A stretch of DNA of 64,000 bases from Lachnospiraceae bacterium (GTDB taxonomy: Bacteria > Bacillota > Clostridia > Lachnospirales > Lachnospiraceae), in the NCBI GenBank assembly GCA_009774175.1, contig VSNG01000009.1, forward strand, positions 44,654 through 108,653. The letters run 5' to 3'. Shown piece by piece: positions 25,627-34,805 of this stretch. The first letter of the stretch is position 1; the number at the start of each line of letters is the position of its first letter. The notes under the pieces are model-generated. The model ran no database searches, was not told the DNA's origin, and saw nothing but the letters and a program-made list of their open reading frames with translations. The position numbers were made by a program, and so were the translations under genes.

Positions 25627-26523
25627 ATGGATATAAACTTTGAATATTACAAAATTTTCTATTTTGTGGCAAAGTATCAAAATATCACAAAGGCGGCGGC
25701 CGCGCTGGGGAGCAACCAGCCCAATGTGACGCGGATTATGAAGCTTCTGGAATCCCAGTTAAACTGTAAGCTGTTTATCCGCGGCGCCCGGGGCATCAGT
25801 CTGACAGAGGAAGGGGAGCGGCTTTATTCCCATGTGGCTGTCGCATACAGGAATATACTGGATGCTCAGGAGGAAATTTGCGGGAAAGACGCGCCAAACA
25901 GCGGCACCATAGAGATTGGGGCCACAGAGACGGCTCTGCACCTTTTTTTATTGCAGGCCCTGCGCGGTTTTAAGCAGAAGTATCCGGCGATCAGGATCAA
26001 GATTCATAACCGCAACACCCTTGAGACGATCCGGCATCTGATGAGCGGAGAGCTGGATTTCGCAGTGGTTACTTCACCCTTTGAAGCGCCGAAAACGGGG
26101 TCCTGTTTAAAAGCGCTGGAGTATGAGGAGATTCTGGTGGGCGGGCGTACATACGAGAAGCTGTGCCACAGGCCCATGGAAATAGAGGAACTGAAAGGCT
26201 ATCCGTTAGTGGGGCTTGGCAGGGAAACCGTGACTTATGAGCTGTATAGGAATTTTTTTGTGGGATACAAGGTGGATATGGAGCTGGACATTGAAGTGGC
26301 CACCTCTGATCTGATGCTGCCGCTTCTGGAAAATAACTTTGGTCTTGGCTTTATGCCGGAACAGATGGCCAGACCGCTTATCGAAGAGGGAAAGCTGGTG
26401 CGGATCCCTTTAAACGCCGTATCGCCGAAGCGGTCGATTCAGATTGTGGCGGACAGAGGAAGGGGCAGGAGTCTTGCTACGGGAATTTTCTATCAATATC
26501 TGGAGACGGCGGGGCTGGTATGA
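25627..26523 (+). CDS. LysR-family transcriptional regulator
   Basis: A 298-residue regulator. The N-terminal winged helix (residues 1-60) reads FYFVAKYQNITKAAAALGSNQPNVTRIMKLLE, and the substrate-binding domain starts near residue 90 (GTIEIGATETALHLFLL). The start at 25627 is chosen to begin just before the DNA-binding domain; the ribosome site GGAAGGA is about 13 bases away, so initiation may be weak. It probably controls the divergent MATE pump through the dyad at 25562-25585. The effector is unknown. Confidence 0.88.
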   Translation: MDINFEYYKIFYFVAKYQNITKAAAALGSNQPNVTRIMKLLESQLNCKLFIRGARGISLTEEGERLYSHVAVAYRNILDAQEEICGKDAPNSGTIEIGATETALHLFLLQALRGFKQKYPAIRIKIHNRNTLETIRHLMSGELDFAVVTSPFEAPKTGSCLKALEYEEILVGGRTYEKLCHRPMEIEELKGYPLVGLGRETVTYELYRNFFVGYKVDMELDIEVATSDLMLPLLENNFGLGFMPEQMARPLIEEGKLVRIPLNAVSPKRSIQIVADRGRGRSLATGIFYQYLETAGLV

Positions 26524-26531
26524 TCATTTTG

Positions 26532-26570
26532 AAAAAAGAAACGGTTTTGATATTGACGGCTTCTTTTTTT
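26532..26570 (+). terminator. Terminator after the LysR gene
   Basis: AAAAAAGAA (26532-26540) pairs with TTCTTTTTT (26561-26569) across a 20-base loop and ends in T7. It is AT-rich and moderately convincing. Confidence 0.45.
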
Positions 26571-26583
26571 ACGTTACTGCCAG

Positions 26584-26600
26584 ACTGACTAACGGTCAGT
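26584..26600. promoter_or_regulatory. TetR-operator-like palindrome without a TetR gene
   Basis: ACTGAC and GTCAGT (26584-26589 and 26595-26600) flank TAACG. The resulting TGACTAACGGTCA pattern resembles operators of QacR/AcrR-like TetR regulators in Firmicutes. No TetR gene is present nearby. The rest of 26524-26773 has only a short protein-like scrap (26690-26776, reading YVNFSEHLAELDEMDSEKQ), possibly the tail of a lost gene. Confidence 0.35.
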
Positions 26601-26773
26601 AAAAAAGAGTAGGAATTGACAGGAGGAAAAGGCGCGTTGACTTTTACAGGTGGAATCATGGAACATGCGGCAATCGGAAGAGAGGGTCTTTTTATGTCAA
26701 TTTCAGTGAACATCTGGCAGAACTGGATGAAATGGATTCGGAAAAACAGAGCGCGGATAAGGCGGGAAGATAG

Positions 26774-26803
26774 TTGACAAGTGCGAAATGAAGATTTTAT
26801 AAT
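26774..26803 (+). promoter_or_regulatory. Sigma-A promoter of the chemoreceptor/FapA genes
   Basis: Perfect -35 TTGACA (26774-26779) and -10 TATAAT (26798-26803) with an 18-base spacer. The leader to the chemoreceptor start is about 75 bases. Confidence 0.75.
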
Positions 26804-26886
26804 AAGTATGGTATCATCAAAATGAAAGGATATGTTGCGGTGATATCATATTATATTTACTTATTTTATGCAGGGGGAACAGCGGA

Positions 26887-28860
26887 ATGAAAAGCATTCG
26901 AACCAAAATTACCTTATGTCTCATTTTAACTGTCCTGATCAGTCTGGTTGTATCAGGCGCTTTCAGCATCGCACTGAATTATAGCAGCACCATGTCTACA
27001 GTGGAGCAGATGATGACGGAGACTGCCGTGCTGGCGGCGGGGCGTGCCCAGCAGGAGCTGATGGCATACAAGAACGCTGTTATGGAAATCGGGTGTATTC
27101 CGGAGCTTGCGGACCCGGATGTGCCGGTGGAGGAAAAGAGAGCCGTTATTGACGACCGTGTAGCCATGCATGAGTTTCAGAGAGGCAATATTATCGGCAT
27201 GGACGGGATCAGTATTCTGGACGGAAAGGATTATTCCGACCGCGAATATGTAAAGGAGGCCATGCAGGGTAATGTTTATGTATCAGAGCCTTTGATCAGT
27301 AAGGTTACGGGAGAACTGTCCATTATGGTGGCGGCGCCTTTGTACCGTGAGGAAGCGTACGGCTCCTCCGTTGTTGGCGTTGTATACTTTGTACCAAAAG
27401 AGACCTTTTTAAATGATATCGTTACCGCAATTCAGATCGGCGAAAACAGCAGGGCGTATATGATTAATAAATCCGGCGATACGATAGCAGATATTACGCT
27501 GGAAACGATTACTGTTCAGAACATAGAAACGGAAGCCCAGAGCGATCCGTCATTGGCGGCGCTGGCGGCGATTCACGCCGAGATGCGTCAGGGCAAGACA
27601 GGATTCGGGAGTTATACGAGCGGAACGGATGAAATGTTTGCCGCCTATGCGCCTGTAGAGGGTACGGACGGCTGGAGTATTGCGGTAACAGCGCCCCAGT
27701 TGAACTATCTGGCTTCTACGCGTGACGCCATGGTTATTAATATTGCAGTGATTGTGATCGCTATTGTACTTTCCACGGTCATTGCTCTGATACTGGCGAT
27801 CAGGATCAGCGCGCCGATGAAGGCCTGCGCGAACCGCATGAAGCTGCTTGTGGAAGGAGATCTTGACACGCCAATGCCCAAAATTACCACGAAGGACGAG
27901 ACTGGTATGCTTGCCAGATCTACGGCGGATCTGGTTGCAGGGCTGCGTACCGTTATCAGCGATATTGATTTTCTGCTAAATGAAATGGCAAATCAGAACC
28001 TGAATGTCCATACGGAGCACGAAGGAGTATATGTAGGCAGTTTTCGGAATATTCTGTTTTCCATGCGGAATATGAAAGGTCAGCTCAGCGGCGCCATGCG
28101 GCAGGTAAATCATTCCGCGAGCGAGGTTTCTGACGCCAGTAACCAGCTTTCCGCCAGCGCGCAGATGCTTGGACAGGGAACGACGGAACAGGCCAGTTCG
28201 GTAGAGGAGCTGGCGGCACGTATCAGCGTCATTTCCGAGCAGGTTAAAAATACGGCAAAGGGAGCGCTGGAAGCGCGCGGACAGACCCATCAGACCGGCG
28301 AGTCGGTTCTTCTTTGCAACCAGAAGATGCAGAATCTTGTGGAGGCCATGCAAAAGATTCAGGAAAGCTCCGACGAGATTGAAAAGATTTTGAAGACAAT
28401 AGACGATATCGCGTTCCAGACGAACATTCTTGCCCTGAACGCTGCGGTAGAAGCGGCAAGAGCAGGAAGCGCAGGCAAAGGGTTTGCCGTTGTGGCGGAA
28501 GAGGTTCGTAATCTGGCCGGTAAATCCGCGGCGGCAGCGAAGGACACTTCGGTACTTATCGAGAATTCTACGGACGCAGTACATATGGGTATGGAAATTG
28601 CCCGAAATACGGCGGATGTTTTGCTTGAGGTCGTAAACAGCATTCAGGCTGTTGTGAAAGCTATTGATGAGATTGCAACGGTATCCAACGAGCAGTCAGA
28701 AGCGGTTGAGCAGGTATCGGAAGGCATTAATCAGATATCCATTGTCGTACAGAACAACAGCGCGACTGCCGAGGAAAGCGCCGCTGCAAGTGAAGAGCTT
28801 TCCGCCGAGGCTACCTGCTTAAAGGAAATGGTGGATCAGTTTACGCTTGCGTCGGAATAA
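26887..28860 (+). CDS. Methyl-accepting chemotaxis protein (dCache-type sensor)
   Basis: A 657-residue transmembrane chemoreceptor. TM1 is at about residues 7-29. An extracellular dCache-like sensor (about 30-280) carries [26 protein letters not shown] and GWSIAVTAP, typical of Cache domains that bind amino acids or other small ligands. TM2 is at about 283-305, then HAMP, then a long signalling coiled coil whose hairpin tip includes [23 protein letters not shown]. It would relay ligand binding to CheA. A FapA-family gene follows 35 bases later. A second, divergent paralogue lies at 31918-33885 on the other strand. Confidence 0.93.
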   Translation: MKSIRTKITLCLILTVLISLVVSGAFSIALNYSSTMSTVEQMMTETAVLAAGRAQQELMAYKNAVMEIGCIPELADPDVPVEEKRAVIDDRVAMHEFQRGNIIGMDGISILDGKDYSDREYVKEAMQGNVYVSEPLISKVTGELSIMVAAPLYREEAYGSSVVGVVYFVPKETFLNDIVTAIQIGENSRAYMINKSGDTIADITLETITVQNIETEAQSDPSLAALAAIHAEMRQGKTGFGSYTSGTDEMFAAYAPVEGTDGWSIAVTAPQLNYLASTRDAMVINIAVIVIAIVLSTVIALILAIRISAPMKACANRMKLLVEGDLDTPMPKITTKDETGMLARSTADLVAGLRTVISDIDFLLNEMANQNLNVHTEHEGVYVGSFRNILFSMRNMKGQLSGAMRQVNHSASEVSDASNQLSASAQMLGQGTTEQASSVEELAARISVISEQVKNTAKGALEARGQTHQTGESVLLCNQKMQNLVEAMQKIQESSDEIEKILKTIDDIAFQTNILALNAAVEAARAGSAGKGFAVVAEEVRNLAGKSAAAAKDTSVLIENSTDAVHMGMEIARNTADVLLEVVNSIQAVVKAIDEIATVSNEQSEAVEQVSEGINQISIVVQNNSATAEESAAASEELSAEATCLKEMVDQFTLASE

Positions 28861-28895
28861 GCATGTAGGAAGACAGGCGGTTCGAGGAGCGGAAT

Positions 28896-30500
28896 ATGGG
28901 GTTTTTTAGTCAGGCGGGGAAGAAAAAGAAGAAAGGACAGCCGGGTTATAAGGAGGAGTTTCAGGAGATTGCGGCTAAAGGGGGCTCTCCAAAGAAAAAT
29001 GAGCTGGAGAAAACCATGTTCCTGACACCGGAAGAGCGGTATATTTCCAAAGGGAAGGAGGGGCGCCGTACCGAACAGGAGGAAACGGCGCCTGACTGTT
29101 TCGGCGAAAGAACCGTCCGTGGGGAACCGATCATTATAAACGGCCCGGATTATCTTCTGCGCATCAATGAGACAAGAATGGAGGCTTTGGTTACGTTATA
29201 CCGCCGTTTTACCACAGCGGAGCTGGATGGTCTGCTTAAGGAAAACGGGGTCGTTTACGGTATCAGAAAAAAGGCTCTGGAAGAACTTGCGCAGGGGAAG
29301 CAGAATTATGAAGAGACCCTGATTGCAGCCGGCACTGCCGCAAAAGATGGCCGTGACGGCTTTTTTGAATATCATTTTAATCCGCAGCCTGAGACAAGGC
29401 CTATTATTCTGCCGGACGGATCGGTAGACTATAATGTATTGGGCAAGATAGAGCTGGTGTCAAAGGATCAGCTTCTTGTCACCTATCACCCGGCATTACC
29501 GGCTGTGATCGGCACAGATGTTCTGGGTCATACCATTGAGGCTTATGAGGGGCAGGGATTGCCGCCCCTACAGTGCAAGCGCTGCGAACTGGAAGAAACC
29601 GGCTGTAGGTATTATGCAAGCACGGAGGGCAATGTCACAATAGAGGGAAGATGCCTGACCGTGACGCCGGTCTACGTGATAGAAGGCAATCTGGACGCTG
29701 CCACGGGCGATCTGGATTTTCATGGAGACGTGTTTATACAGGGAAATGTTTTTGCCGGTGTTACCGTGAAAACAACGGGTAATATTACCGTAAACGGACA
29801 CGTGGAAACGGCCAGTCTTTTTGCGGGAAAGGACGTTATTCTAAAAAACGGTATGCAGGGCTCCGGGAACGGCGTTATTCGTGCAGGCGGTAATGTGATG
29901 GCACGTTTTCTGGAACAGACCCAGGTGAGCGCCGGAAACGAAGTGAATGCGGGCGCTCTGTTAAACTGCGACGTGGAATCGGGACAGACGGTGGTAATTG
30001 CCGGTAACCGGGGATCTATTATTGGCGGTACGGTGTCGGCGGTGGAACAGATTTCGGCGGCTTCCATCGGAAACCGGGCCGCAGTCACAACCCAGCTGGT
30101 GATCGGTTTGGATTGTGAGTTCAAGTATAAAATGGGAGAGATTGACCGCCTGACGGAAGAGTATCAGGATAACATGAGAGACGCCGAGAAAGAGCTTGAA
30201 CGTATCGGTTATCAGATACAATCGCAGCCTGTCACCCCTGAGCTGAACAGACTGAAAGCGGAGCAGATGCGAAAGAAGATTAATTATCAGCTCAAGTTAA
30301 AAGATATTACTGCAAAGCGGGAGCAGCTGATTGATATCAACCGCCGTTCGGCAGATGGGAAAATTGTGGTCAGCGGTACATCCAATGCAGGATGCGTGAT
30401 TATTATAAACGGCGTGCGTGAGACGCTGCACTCAGAGTATCGGGATGTGACCTTTAAAAAGAGCAGACAGGAGATACGGATTATATCAAACAGGCAGTAA
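28896..30500 (+). CDS. FapA (DUF342) family protein
   Basis: A 534-residue protein of the flagellar-assembly-protein-A/DUF342 group. A lysine-rich N-terminus (KKKKKG) precedes the FapA domain, whose repeated beta-helix is seen in the spaced glycine pattern of GNVTIEGRCLTV, GDLDFHGDVFIQGNVFAGV and GNITVNGHVETASLF. A coiled coil follows (about residues 405-480, EIDRLTEEYQDNMRDAEKEL). Its role is poorly defined; in other bacteria it is linked to flagellar or surface polymer positioning. Position just after a chemoreceptor fits a motility or surface-signalling setting, although no flagellar genes are in the window. Confidence 0.85.
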   Translation: MGFFSQAGKKKKKGQPGYKEEFQEIAAKGGSPKKNELEKTMFLTPEERYISKGKEGRRTEQEETAPDCFGERTVRGEPIIINGPDYLLRINETRMEALVTLYRRFTTAELDGLLKENGVVYGIRKKALEELAQGKQNYEETLIAAGTAAKDGRDGFFEYHFNPQPETRPIILPDGSVDYNVLGKIELVSKDQLLVTYHPALPAVIGTDVLGHTIEAYEGQGLPPLQCKRCELEETGCRYYASTEGNVTIEGRCLTVTPVYVIEGNLDAATGDLDFHGDVFIQGNVFAGVTVKTTGNITVNGHVETASLFAGKDVILKNGMQGSGNGVIRAGGNVMARFLEQTQVSAGNEVNAGALLNCDVESGQTVVIAGNRGSIIGGTVSAVEQISAASIGNRAAVTTQLVIGLDCEFKYKMGEIDRLTEEYQDNMRDAEKELERIGYQIQSQPVTPELNRLKAEQMRKKINYQLKLKDITAKREQLIDINRRSADGKIVVSGTSNAGCVIIINGVRETLHSEYRDVTFKKSRQEIRIISNRQ

Positions 30501-30507
30501 GGGAAGG

Positions 30508-30870
30508 CTATTTCGGACAGGCAATCTCCATGACCTGCTCGATCATTTGATGTAGAAGACGGCTCCTGAAGGTGTCCGCCGCCTGATAGTAGACTTCCTT
30601 GCCTTCCCTGCGGCTTACGATCAGACCGCTGCTTCGCAGAGGGCGCAGATGATGAGATACCGCAGGGCTGGACATATCCAGTATGTCGGCTATGTTAATG
30701 ACACATTCTTCACAGTGGCATAACAGTCAGAAGATGCGGATTCTGGTAGTGTCGCCCAATTGCTTGAAAATTTCCGCAACCGCCTGAAAATCATTTATAT
30801 TATCAAGTTGTGTCTGTAAACTTGAAATATTTCTTTCCCCGTGATGATGGGGCAGTTCTTTATTTGGCAT
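30508..30870 (-). pseudogene. ArsR-family metal-sensing repressor interrupted by one in-frame TGA
   Basis: The frame encodes 119 residues plus stop and is intact except for a TGA at codon 48 (30727-30729). It falls in RIRIF-stop-LLCHCEECVINIAD, where relatives, as I recall them, have Trp. TGG to TGA is a single-base change. The winged helix (DILDMSSPAVSHHLRPLRSSG), the histidine cluster at residues 8-10 and the CHCEEC metal-site motif are preserved, and GGAGG lies 6 bases before the ATG. All other genes here use TGA as stop, so this is a nonsense mutation rather than recoding. It may be very recent or a sequencing error. Regulated genes are unknown. Confidence 0.85.
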
Positions 30871-30955
30871 TGCAGTTCCTCCGCATTCAATTTCTTTTTC
30901 AGCATTATACTACATTTTAAATGAGGAAACAAACATATGAAAGGGGTGTCCCGCA

Positions 30956-31795
30956 ATGGTGCAAAAAAGTGAACAGGAAGCGCGGCTGGATTATCTGCTC
31001 AGGGAATTTAAGGAGGATTCCGGGCAGTACAGGAATCTGGAGACGGGTGAGGAATATGAGGAAAAGAGAATGACGCTCCGATCCCTTATGAATATCCGTA
31101 TGCCCCGTTATATGCCGGAGGAAGTGCTTAAGGTACAGGACGAATTTCTGGCGGACGAGGCAAGGGAAAAAGGGATTATTACGCTTTCTGAGATTCCTGA
31201 TGCGAGAGAGCAGTACGGGTGCGGCCATTCCTGCGCGGACAAATTGTCCGTATGGCAGGGTGATATCACAAGACTTGCCGTGGACGCCATTGTAAATGCC
31301 GCCAATTCTCAGATGCTGGGATGTTTTATCCCATGCCACAGATGTATAGATAATGTCATTCACAGCGCGGCGGGGATCAGGCTGCGTGCGGAATGCAGGG
31401 ACTATATGGAGCGCAGGAGAAGGCAGGCAGGGCAGGGCTACGAGGAACCAACCGGGCAGGCGGTACTGACAAGGGGATACAGCCTGCCTGCAAAATATGT
31501 GATTCACACGGTGGGGCCCATTGTCGGAGGGCGGTTGACGGACGCTCTTTGCAGAGATCTGGAGAACTGTTATCGCAGCGTGCTTACATGCTGCGTGGAA
31601 AACGGCGCCCGCACAGTGGCTTTCTGCTGTATCAGCACGGGGGAGTTTCATTTTCCAAACAGAGAGGCTGCGAGAATTGCAATAGGAACCGTCACGGGTT
31701 TTCTGTCAGAATATGGAGAAAAGTTTGACCGCGTGATTTTTAACGTATTTAAGGATGAGGATAAGGTGATTTACGAAGAAATACTTAAAGCCTGA
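30956..31795 (+). CDS. Zinc-type macrodomain protein (protein-ADP-ribose hydrolase)
   Basis: A 279-residue macrodomain enzyme that removes ADP-ribose from proteins. An N-terminal helical extension (residues 1-85) precedes the macrodomain, which shows VWQGDITRLAVDAIVNAANS (start of the ADP-ribose site), GCFIPCHRCIDNVIHSAAG with the Cys/His/Cys cluster of zinc-dependent macrodomains, and STGEFHFPNREAARIA for the phosphate loop. These are marks of the SAV0325/SpyMacro group. In other Firmicutes such genes sit beside a sirtuin ADP-ribosyltransferase and lipoylation genes; none is seen here. A ribosome site (AAGGGGTG) lies about 8 bases before the ATG. Confidence 0.88.
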   Translation: MVQKSEQEARLDYLLREFKEDSGQYRNLETGEEYEEKRMTLRSLMNIRMPRYMPEEVLKVQDEFLADEAREKGIITLSEIPDAREQYGCGHSCADKLSVWQGDITRLAVDAIVNAANSQMLGCFIPCHRCIDNVIHSAAGIRLRAECRDYMERRRRQAGQGYEEPTGQAVLTRGYSLPAKYVIHTVGPIVGGRLTDALCRDLENCYRSVLTCCVENGARTVAFCCISTGEFHFPNREAARIAIGTVTGFLSEYGEKFDRVIFNVFKDEDKVIYEEILKA

Positions 31796-31917
31796 CAGAC
31801 GAGAGATTGTAAAGGCAAAAGAGAAAGGCCTGTTTAACGGCATCACCTATCTGATCAGGGATATGGATTTGTGTTAAATCACGCGTATCACCGATTTTTT
31901 AAAGAGAAATTTGCATT

Positions 31918-33885
31918 TTACCGCCGCAGTGAAAAGCTGCTGACAAGCTGCTGCAGGCGGGCCGCCTGCTCCGACAGCGCCTGACTGGAAATTTCGCTTT
32001 CCTGTGCAGTCGAGGTGTTAGATTGTACCACACTGGAAATCTGGCCGAGAGATTCTGACACCTGACCGATGGCTTCGGTCTGACGTTCTATCGCTTGCGA
32101 AACAGTATTCATCTGCTCTGTTATCTGAGTAGATTTAGCCACCACGTTTGTCACCGAGCTGGTCACTTTTTCTACTTCTTCATTTCCGCCGTTAGCCGCC
32201 TCGGTTGATCGCCTGATCAGCGCCAAGGTTGCCTTTGCCGCTTCATCGGATTTGGCGGCAAGCTCGCGAATTTCTCCGGCAACTACTGCAAAGCCTTCAC
32301 CGGCTGTTCCGGCGTGAGCGGCTTCCACAGAGGCGTTAAGTGCAAGAATGCTCGTCTGCAGGGCGATGTCCTCAATGGTATCAATAATAAGACTGATTTC
32401 ATTGGTAGACGACATAATGAGATTCATCGCCTGATTCAGGCTTTCGATATAGCTGCCGCTTTTTTGCATCTCGGTTCCGTTGAAATCCACCAGTTCTTTT
32501 ACTTCCATGACTAATTGATCTGTTTTTTCCGCATCGCAATCCATATCCGTCATGGTTGCGGAAAGCTGTTCCACCGCACTGGATTGTTCCACGGCTCCCT
32601 GGGAGAGCATGGAGCTGCTGGAGGCCATTTGTCCCGCATTGGCGGAAACGAGGGCCGCCGCTTCCACAATATCGCTCAACGTGCGGTTAAGCTTTTCATT
32701 GATAATGCCGAGGTAATTTTGCAAGTCGCTGAAATCCCCGGGATAATCTGCGTTGACGGCGTCTTTTGTCAGATCGCCGTTGGCGATTGCGCCGAGTACT
32801 GTGCCAACCTCGTCAACAATAGCCCGAAAATTGCCAATCAGACTGTTAATGGATTGGGCCAGTATATGTACTTCATCCTTGCTATTTACCTCTGGAACAG
32901 GGCTTTTCAGGTCGCCCTGTGCAAGCGCGCGCAGTCGGTTGGTACAGTGGACGATGGGCTTTGCAATGGAAAGGCTCAGTAGGGCTGAAATCAGCATGAC
33001 AACCACGCAGAGTACAGCAGTGACGGCAAGCTGTCGGGTATTTCTGACGTTGGCATCGTGCATGAATTCGTCTTCATCCATGGTTACCGCAACGCTCCAG
33101 CCGTCTGTTCCGGGGATCGGCGTATATCCCTGAATATTGCGTGAGTTATCTTCCGTATAGGTATAAAATGCAATACCGGTTTCACCGGCCAGCATTTTTG
33201 CTTCTATGGAGGCTAATGTCTGCAAATCCTGATTGTCCGGGTTTTCTTTTGCCTCTTCGGTAATATTTTCCTGTTCCAGTACAGCCTGCTCGTCTCCGCA
33301 GGCGATGGTGACGCCGTTTTTATCCAGTATATAGGATTCCCCTTCCTCGCCAATCTGAATTTCTTCCACAATAGACTGCAAAATCTGGGCGTCACATTGG
33401 AAATAGAGTACGCCGTGAATGGTATCACCTTCTTTGATTGGGGCGGAAACAAACAGGAAAATATCATCTCCATCCATATAGGGAGAAGACATATAGGAAG
33501 AGCCCTTTATGGCCTCCTGAAAAAAGGACTCCCCGGAAATATCCACGTCGTGGACGGCATCATAACCTTCTGTGTCGGTCATGCCGCCAAACCGCATATA
33601 ATAGGACTCTACCTTTGACTGAATAAAGGCCTGCTTCTGTTCGGGCGTGGACTTCTGGTCAAAAAGAGTCGGATTTGACGCTATTTCCGCAACTGTAAGG
33701 GTATATGTGGAAATCATGTTCTGTGCCGCAGTAGCCGCGAGCTCCGTTGTTTCCGACAACGTCTTTTCAATCGCCGATATGGTGGAACTGCGGGTGGTTT
33801 TTACACTTTGCAGACTGCTAATGATGGAAACGCCTAATGTGGCAGCCATGACCATAAGCATGATTTTGGTTTGGATTTTTTTCAT
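31918..33885 (-). CDS. Methyl-accepting chemotaxis protein (dCache-type sensor, second copy)
   Basis: A 655-residue chemoreceptor with TM1 at about residues 7-27, a dCache-like extracellular sensor (GGMTDTEGYDAVHDVDISGE, GWSVAVTMDEDE), TM2 at about 285-307, HAMP, and a signalling domain with IEDIALQTSILALNASVEAAHAG. Compared with the copy at 26887 the tip has LQTSILALNAS instead of [11 protein letters not shown], so the two may bind slightly different partners or be diverging. It stands alone on the minus strand. About 120 bases before its 3' end, after the macrodomain gene, hold only a short open scrap (KEKGLFNGITYLIRDMDLC). Confidence 0.93.
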   Translation of the reverse strand: MKKIQTKIMLMVMAATLGVSIISSLQSVKTTRSSTISAIEKTLSETTELAATAAQNMISTYTLTVAEIASNPTLFDQKSTPEQKQAFIQSKVESYYMRFGGMTDTEGYDAVHDVDISGESFFQEAIKGSSYMSSPYMDGDDIFLFVSAPIKEGDTIHGVLYFQCDAQILQSIVEEIQIGEEGESYILDKNGVTIACGDEQAVLEQENITEEAKENPDNQDLQTLASIEAKMLAGETGIAFYTYTEDNSRNIQGYTPIPGTDGWSVAVTMDEDEFMHDANVRNTRQLAVTAVLCVVVMLISALLSLSIAKPIVHCTNRLRALAQGDLKSPVPEVNSKDEVHILAQSINSLIGNFRAIVDEVGTVLGAIANGDLTKDAVNADYPGDFSDLQNYLGIINEKLNRTLSDIVEAAALVSANAGQMASSSSMLSQGAVEQSSAVEQLSATMTDMDCDAEKTDQLVMEVKELVDFNGTEMQKSGSYIESLNQAMNLIMSSTNEISLIIDTIEDIALQTSILALNASVEAAHAGTAGEGFAVVAGEIRELAAKSDEAAKATLALIRRSTEAANGGNEEVEKVTSSVTNVVAKSTQITEQMNTVSQAIERQTEAIGQVSESLGQISSVVQSNTSTAQESEISSQALSEQAARLQQLVSSFSLRR

Positions 33886-34056
33886 TTTTCCTGATCCTCT
33901 TTAAAAATTTTCCTTTTCCGACTCTATTATTTTACCTATACCTCTTAAAATTTTCAAGAATTTATTCCATATTAATGGTATAATGTCTCTATGGAAGCGG
34001 CGGCTTACGGAAAAGGGCCGTCCGGCTGTATAAAAATGATATCAAGGAGAAACAAA

Positions 34057-34671
34057 ATGAAAAAATTTAACTTAAAATTCATGTTTGCGGGGGTGATACT
34101 CACCGTACTGCTTGGCGGATGCGCGGGCGGAAGCGGGACTGATTCTGTAGGCACTGAAAAACCAGTGGAAAACGGTTCTGCGCAGGAAACGGAAGACGCA
34201 GCGGGCTCTGGGACGGAAACCGTAACGGAAGGCGCAGGAATCGTTTTTACAGGGCAGGATCTGGCCGGCAATTCAGTTTCCGAATCCGTTTTCTCAGAAT
34301 CGAAGCTGACCATGGTTAACGTCTGGGCCACTTACTGTAATCCCTGTCTGAGTGAGATGCCCGGTCTTGGCGAGCTGGCGGGAGAATATGAGCCGGAGGA
34401 ATTTCAGATCATCGGCATTGTCAGCGATGTGCCGGAGGGTGCGGATGAAAAGGCAATCGAAGAGGTTGCTTCGCTGATTGAGGCGACAGGGGCGGACTAT
34501 CCCCATCTGCTTTTGAACGAATCTGTTTATTACGCGCTTCTAACGGAGGTGACGGCTGTTCCCACTACTTTTTTTGTAGATGAAAACGGAGTGGTGCTGG
34601 ACACGGTTCTGGGTGCGATGAAGAAGTCGGCATGGGAGGAAAAAATCAATGCGCTTTTGGAAAAACAATAA
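34057..34671 (+). CDS. TlpA-like thioredoxin-fold lipoprotein
   Basis: A 204-residue secreted redox protein. A signal peptide and lipobox (LLGGCAGG) are followed by an acidic Gly/Ser/Glu linker and a redoxin domain (about 70-200) with the catalytic WATYCNPCLSEMP (CNPC) and the cis-Pro loop VTAVPTTFF. It would act as a thiol-disulfide reductase or oxidase on the outer face of the membrane. The start at 34057 is set by AAGGAG at 7 bases. The gene overlaps the next small gene by 23 bases, and an integral-membrane iron-sulfur protein follows, forming a likely electron-transfer set. Confidence 0.9.
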   Translation: MKKFNLKFMFAGVILTVLLGGCAGGSGTDSVGTEKPVENGSAQETEDAAGSGTETVTEGAGIVFTGQDLAGNSVSESVFSESKLTMVNVWATYCNPCLSEMPGLGELAGEYEPEEFQIIGIVSDVPEGADEKAIEEVASLIEATGADYPHLLLNESVYYALLTEVTAVPTTFFVDENGVVLDTVLGAMKKSAWEEKINALLEKQ

Positions 34672-34801
34672 ACGGGCGGCCTGGCTGTGGGGCGTACTGC
34701 TCGGGACCACATTTCTCGGTTTGGGCGTGGCGCAGGGACAGCTGGCGGTTATATGGAGAAAGGCCACAATGATCTGCATGGAGTGTATCGGGATTGGGTG
34801 A
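34649..34801 (+). CDS. Small CXXC-motif membrane protein (CD1871A-like)
   Basis: A 50-residue protein with one hydrophobic helix (WLWGVLLGTTFLGLGVAQG) followed by a short tail with MICMECIGIG, a CXXC motif. I recognise this as the small CD1871A-type CXXC protein family found beside thioredoxin-like lipoproteins in Clostridia. It overlaps the end of the TlpA-like gene by 23 bases and ends 4 bases before the iron-sulfur gene, which strongly supports real translation. It probably relays electrons between the membrane iron-sulfur protein and the lipoprotein; this is inference. Confidence 0.75.
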   Translation: MRFWKNNKRAAWLWGVLLGTTFLGLGVAQGQLAVIWRKATMICMECIGIG

Positions 34802-34805
34802 GTGT

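Noticed and set aside
30508..30870. TGA recoded as Trp or selenocysteine, since two genes (this one and 55523-55825) have in-frame TGA
   Set aside because: Many genes here end in TGA, no selenocysteine insertion hairpin is evident, and the second gene is also truncated. Independent nonsense mutations are simpler.
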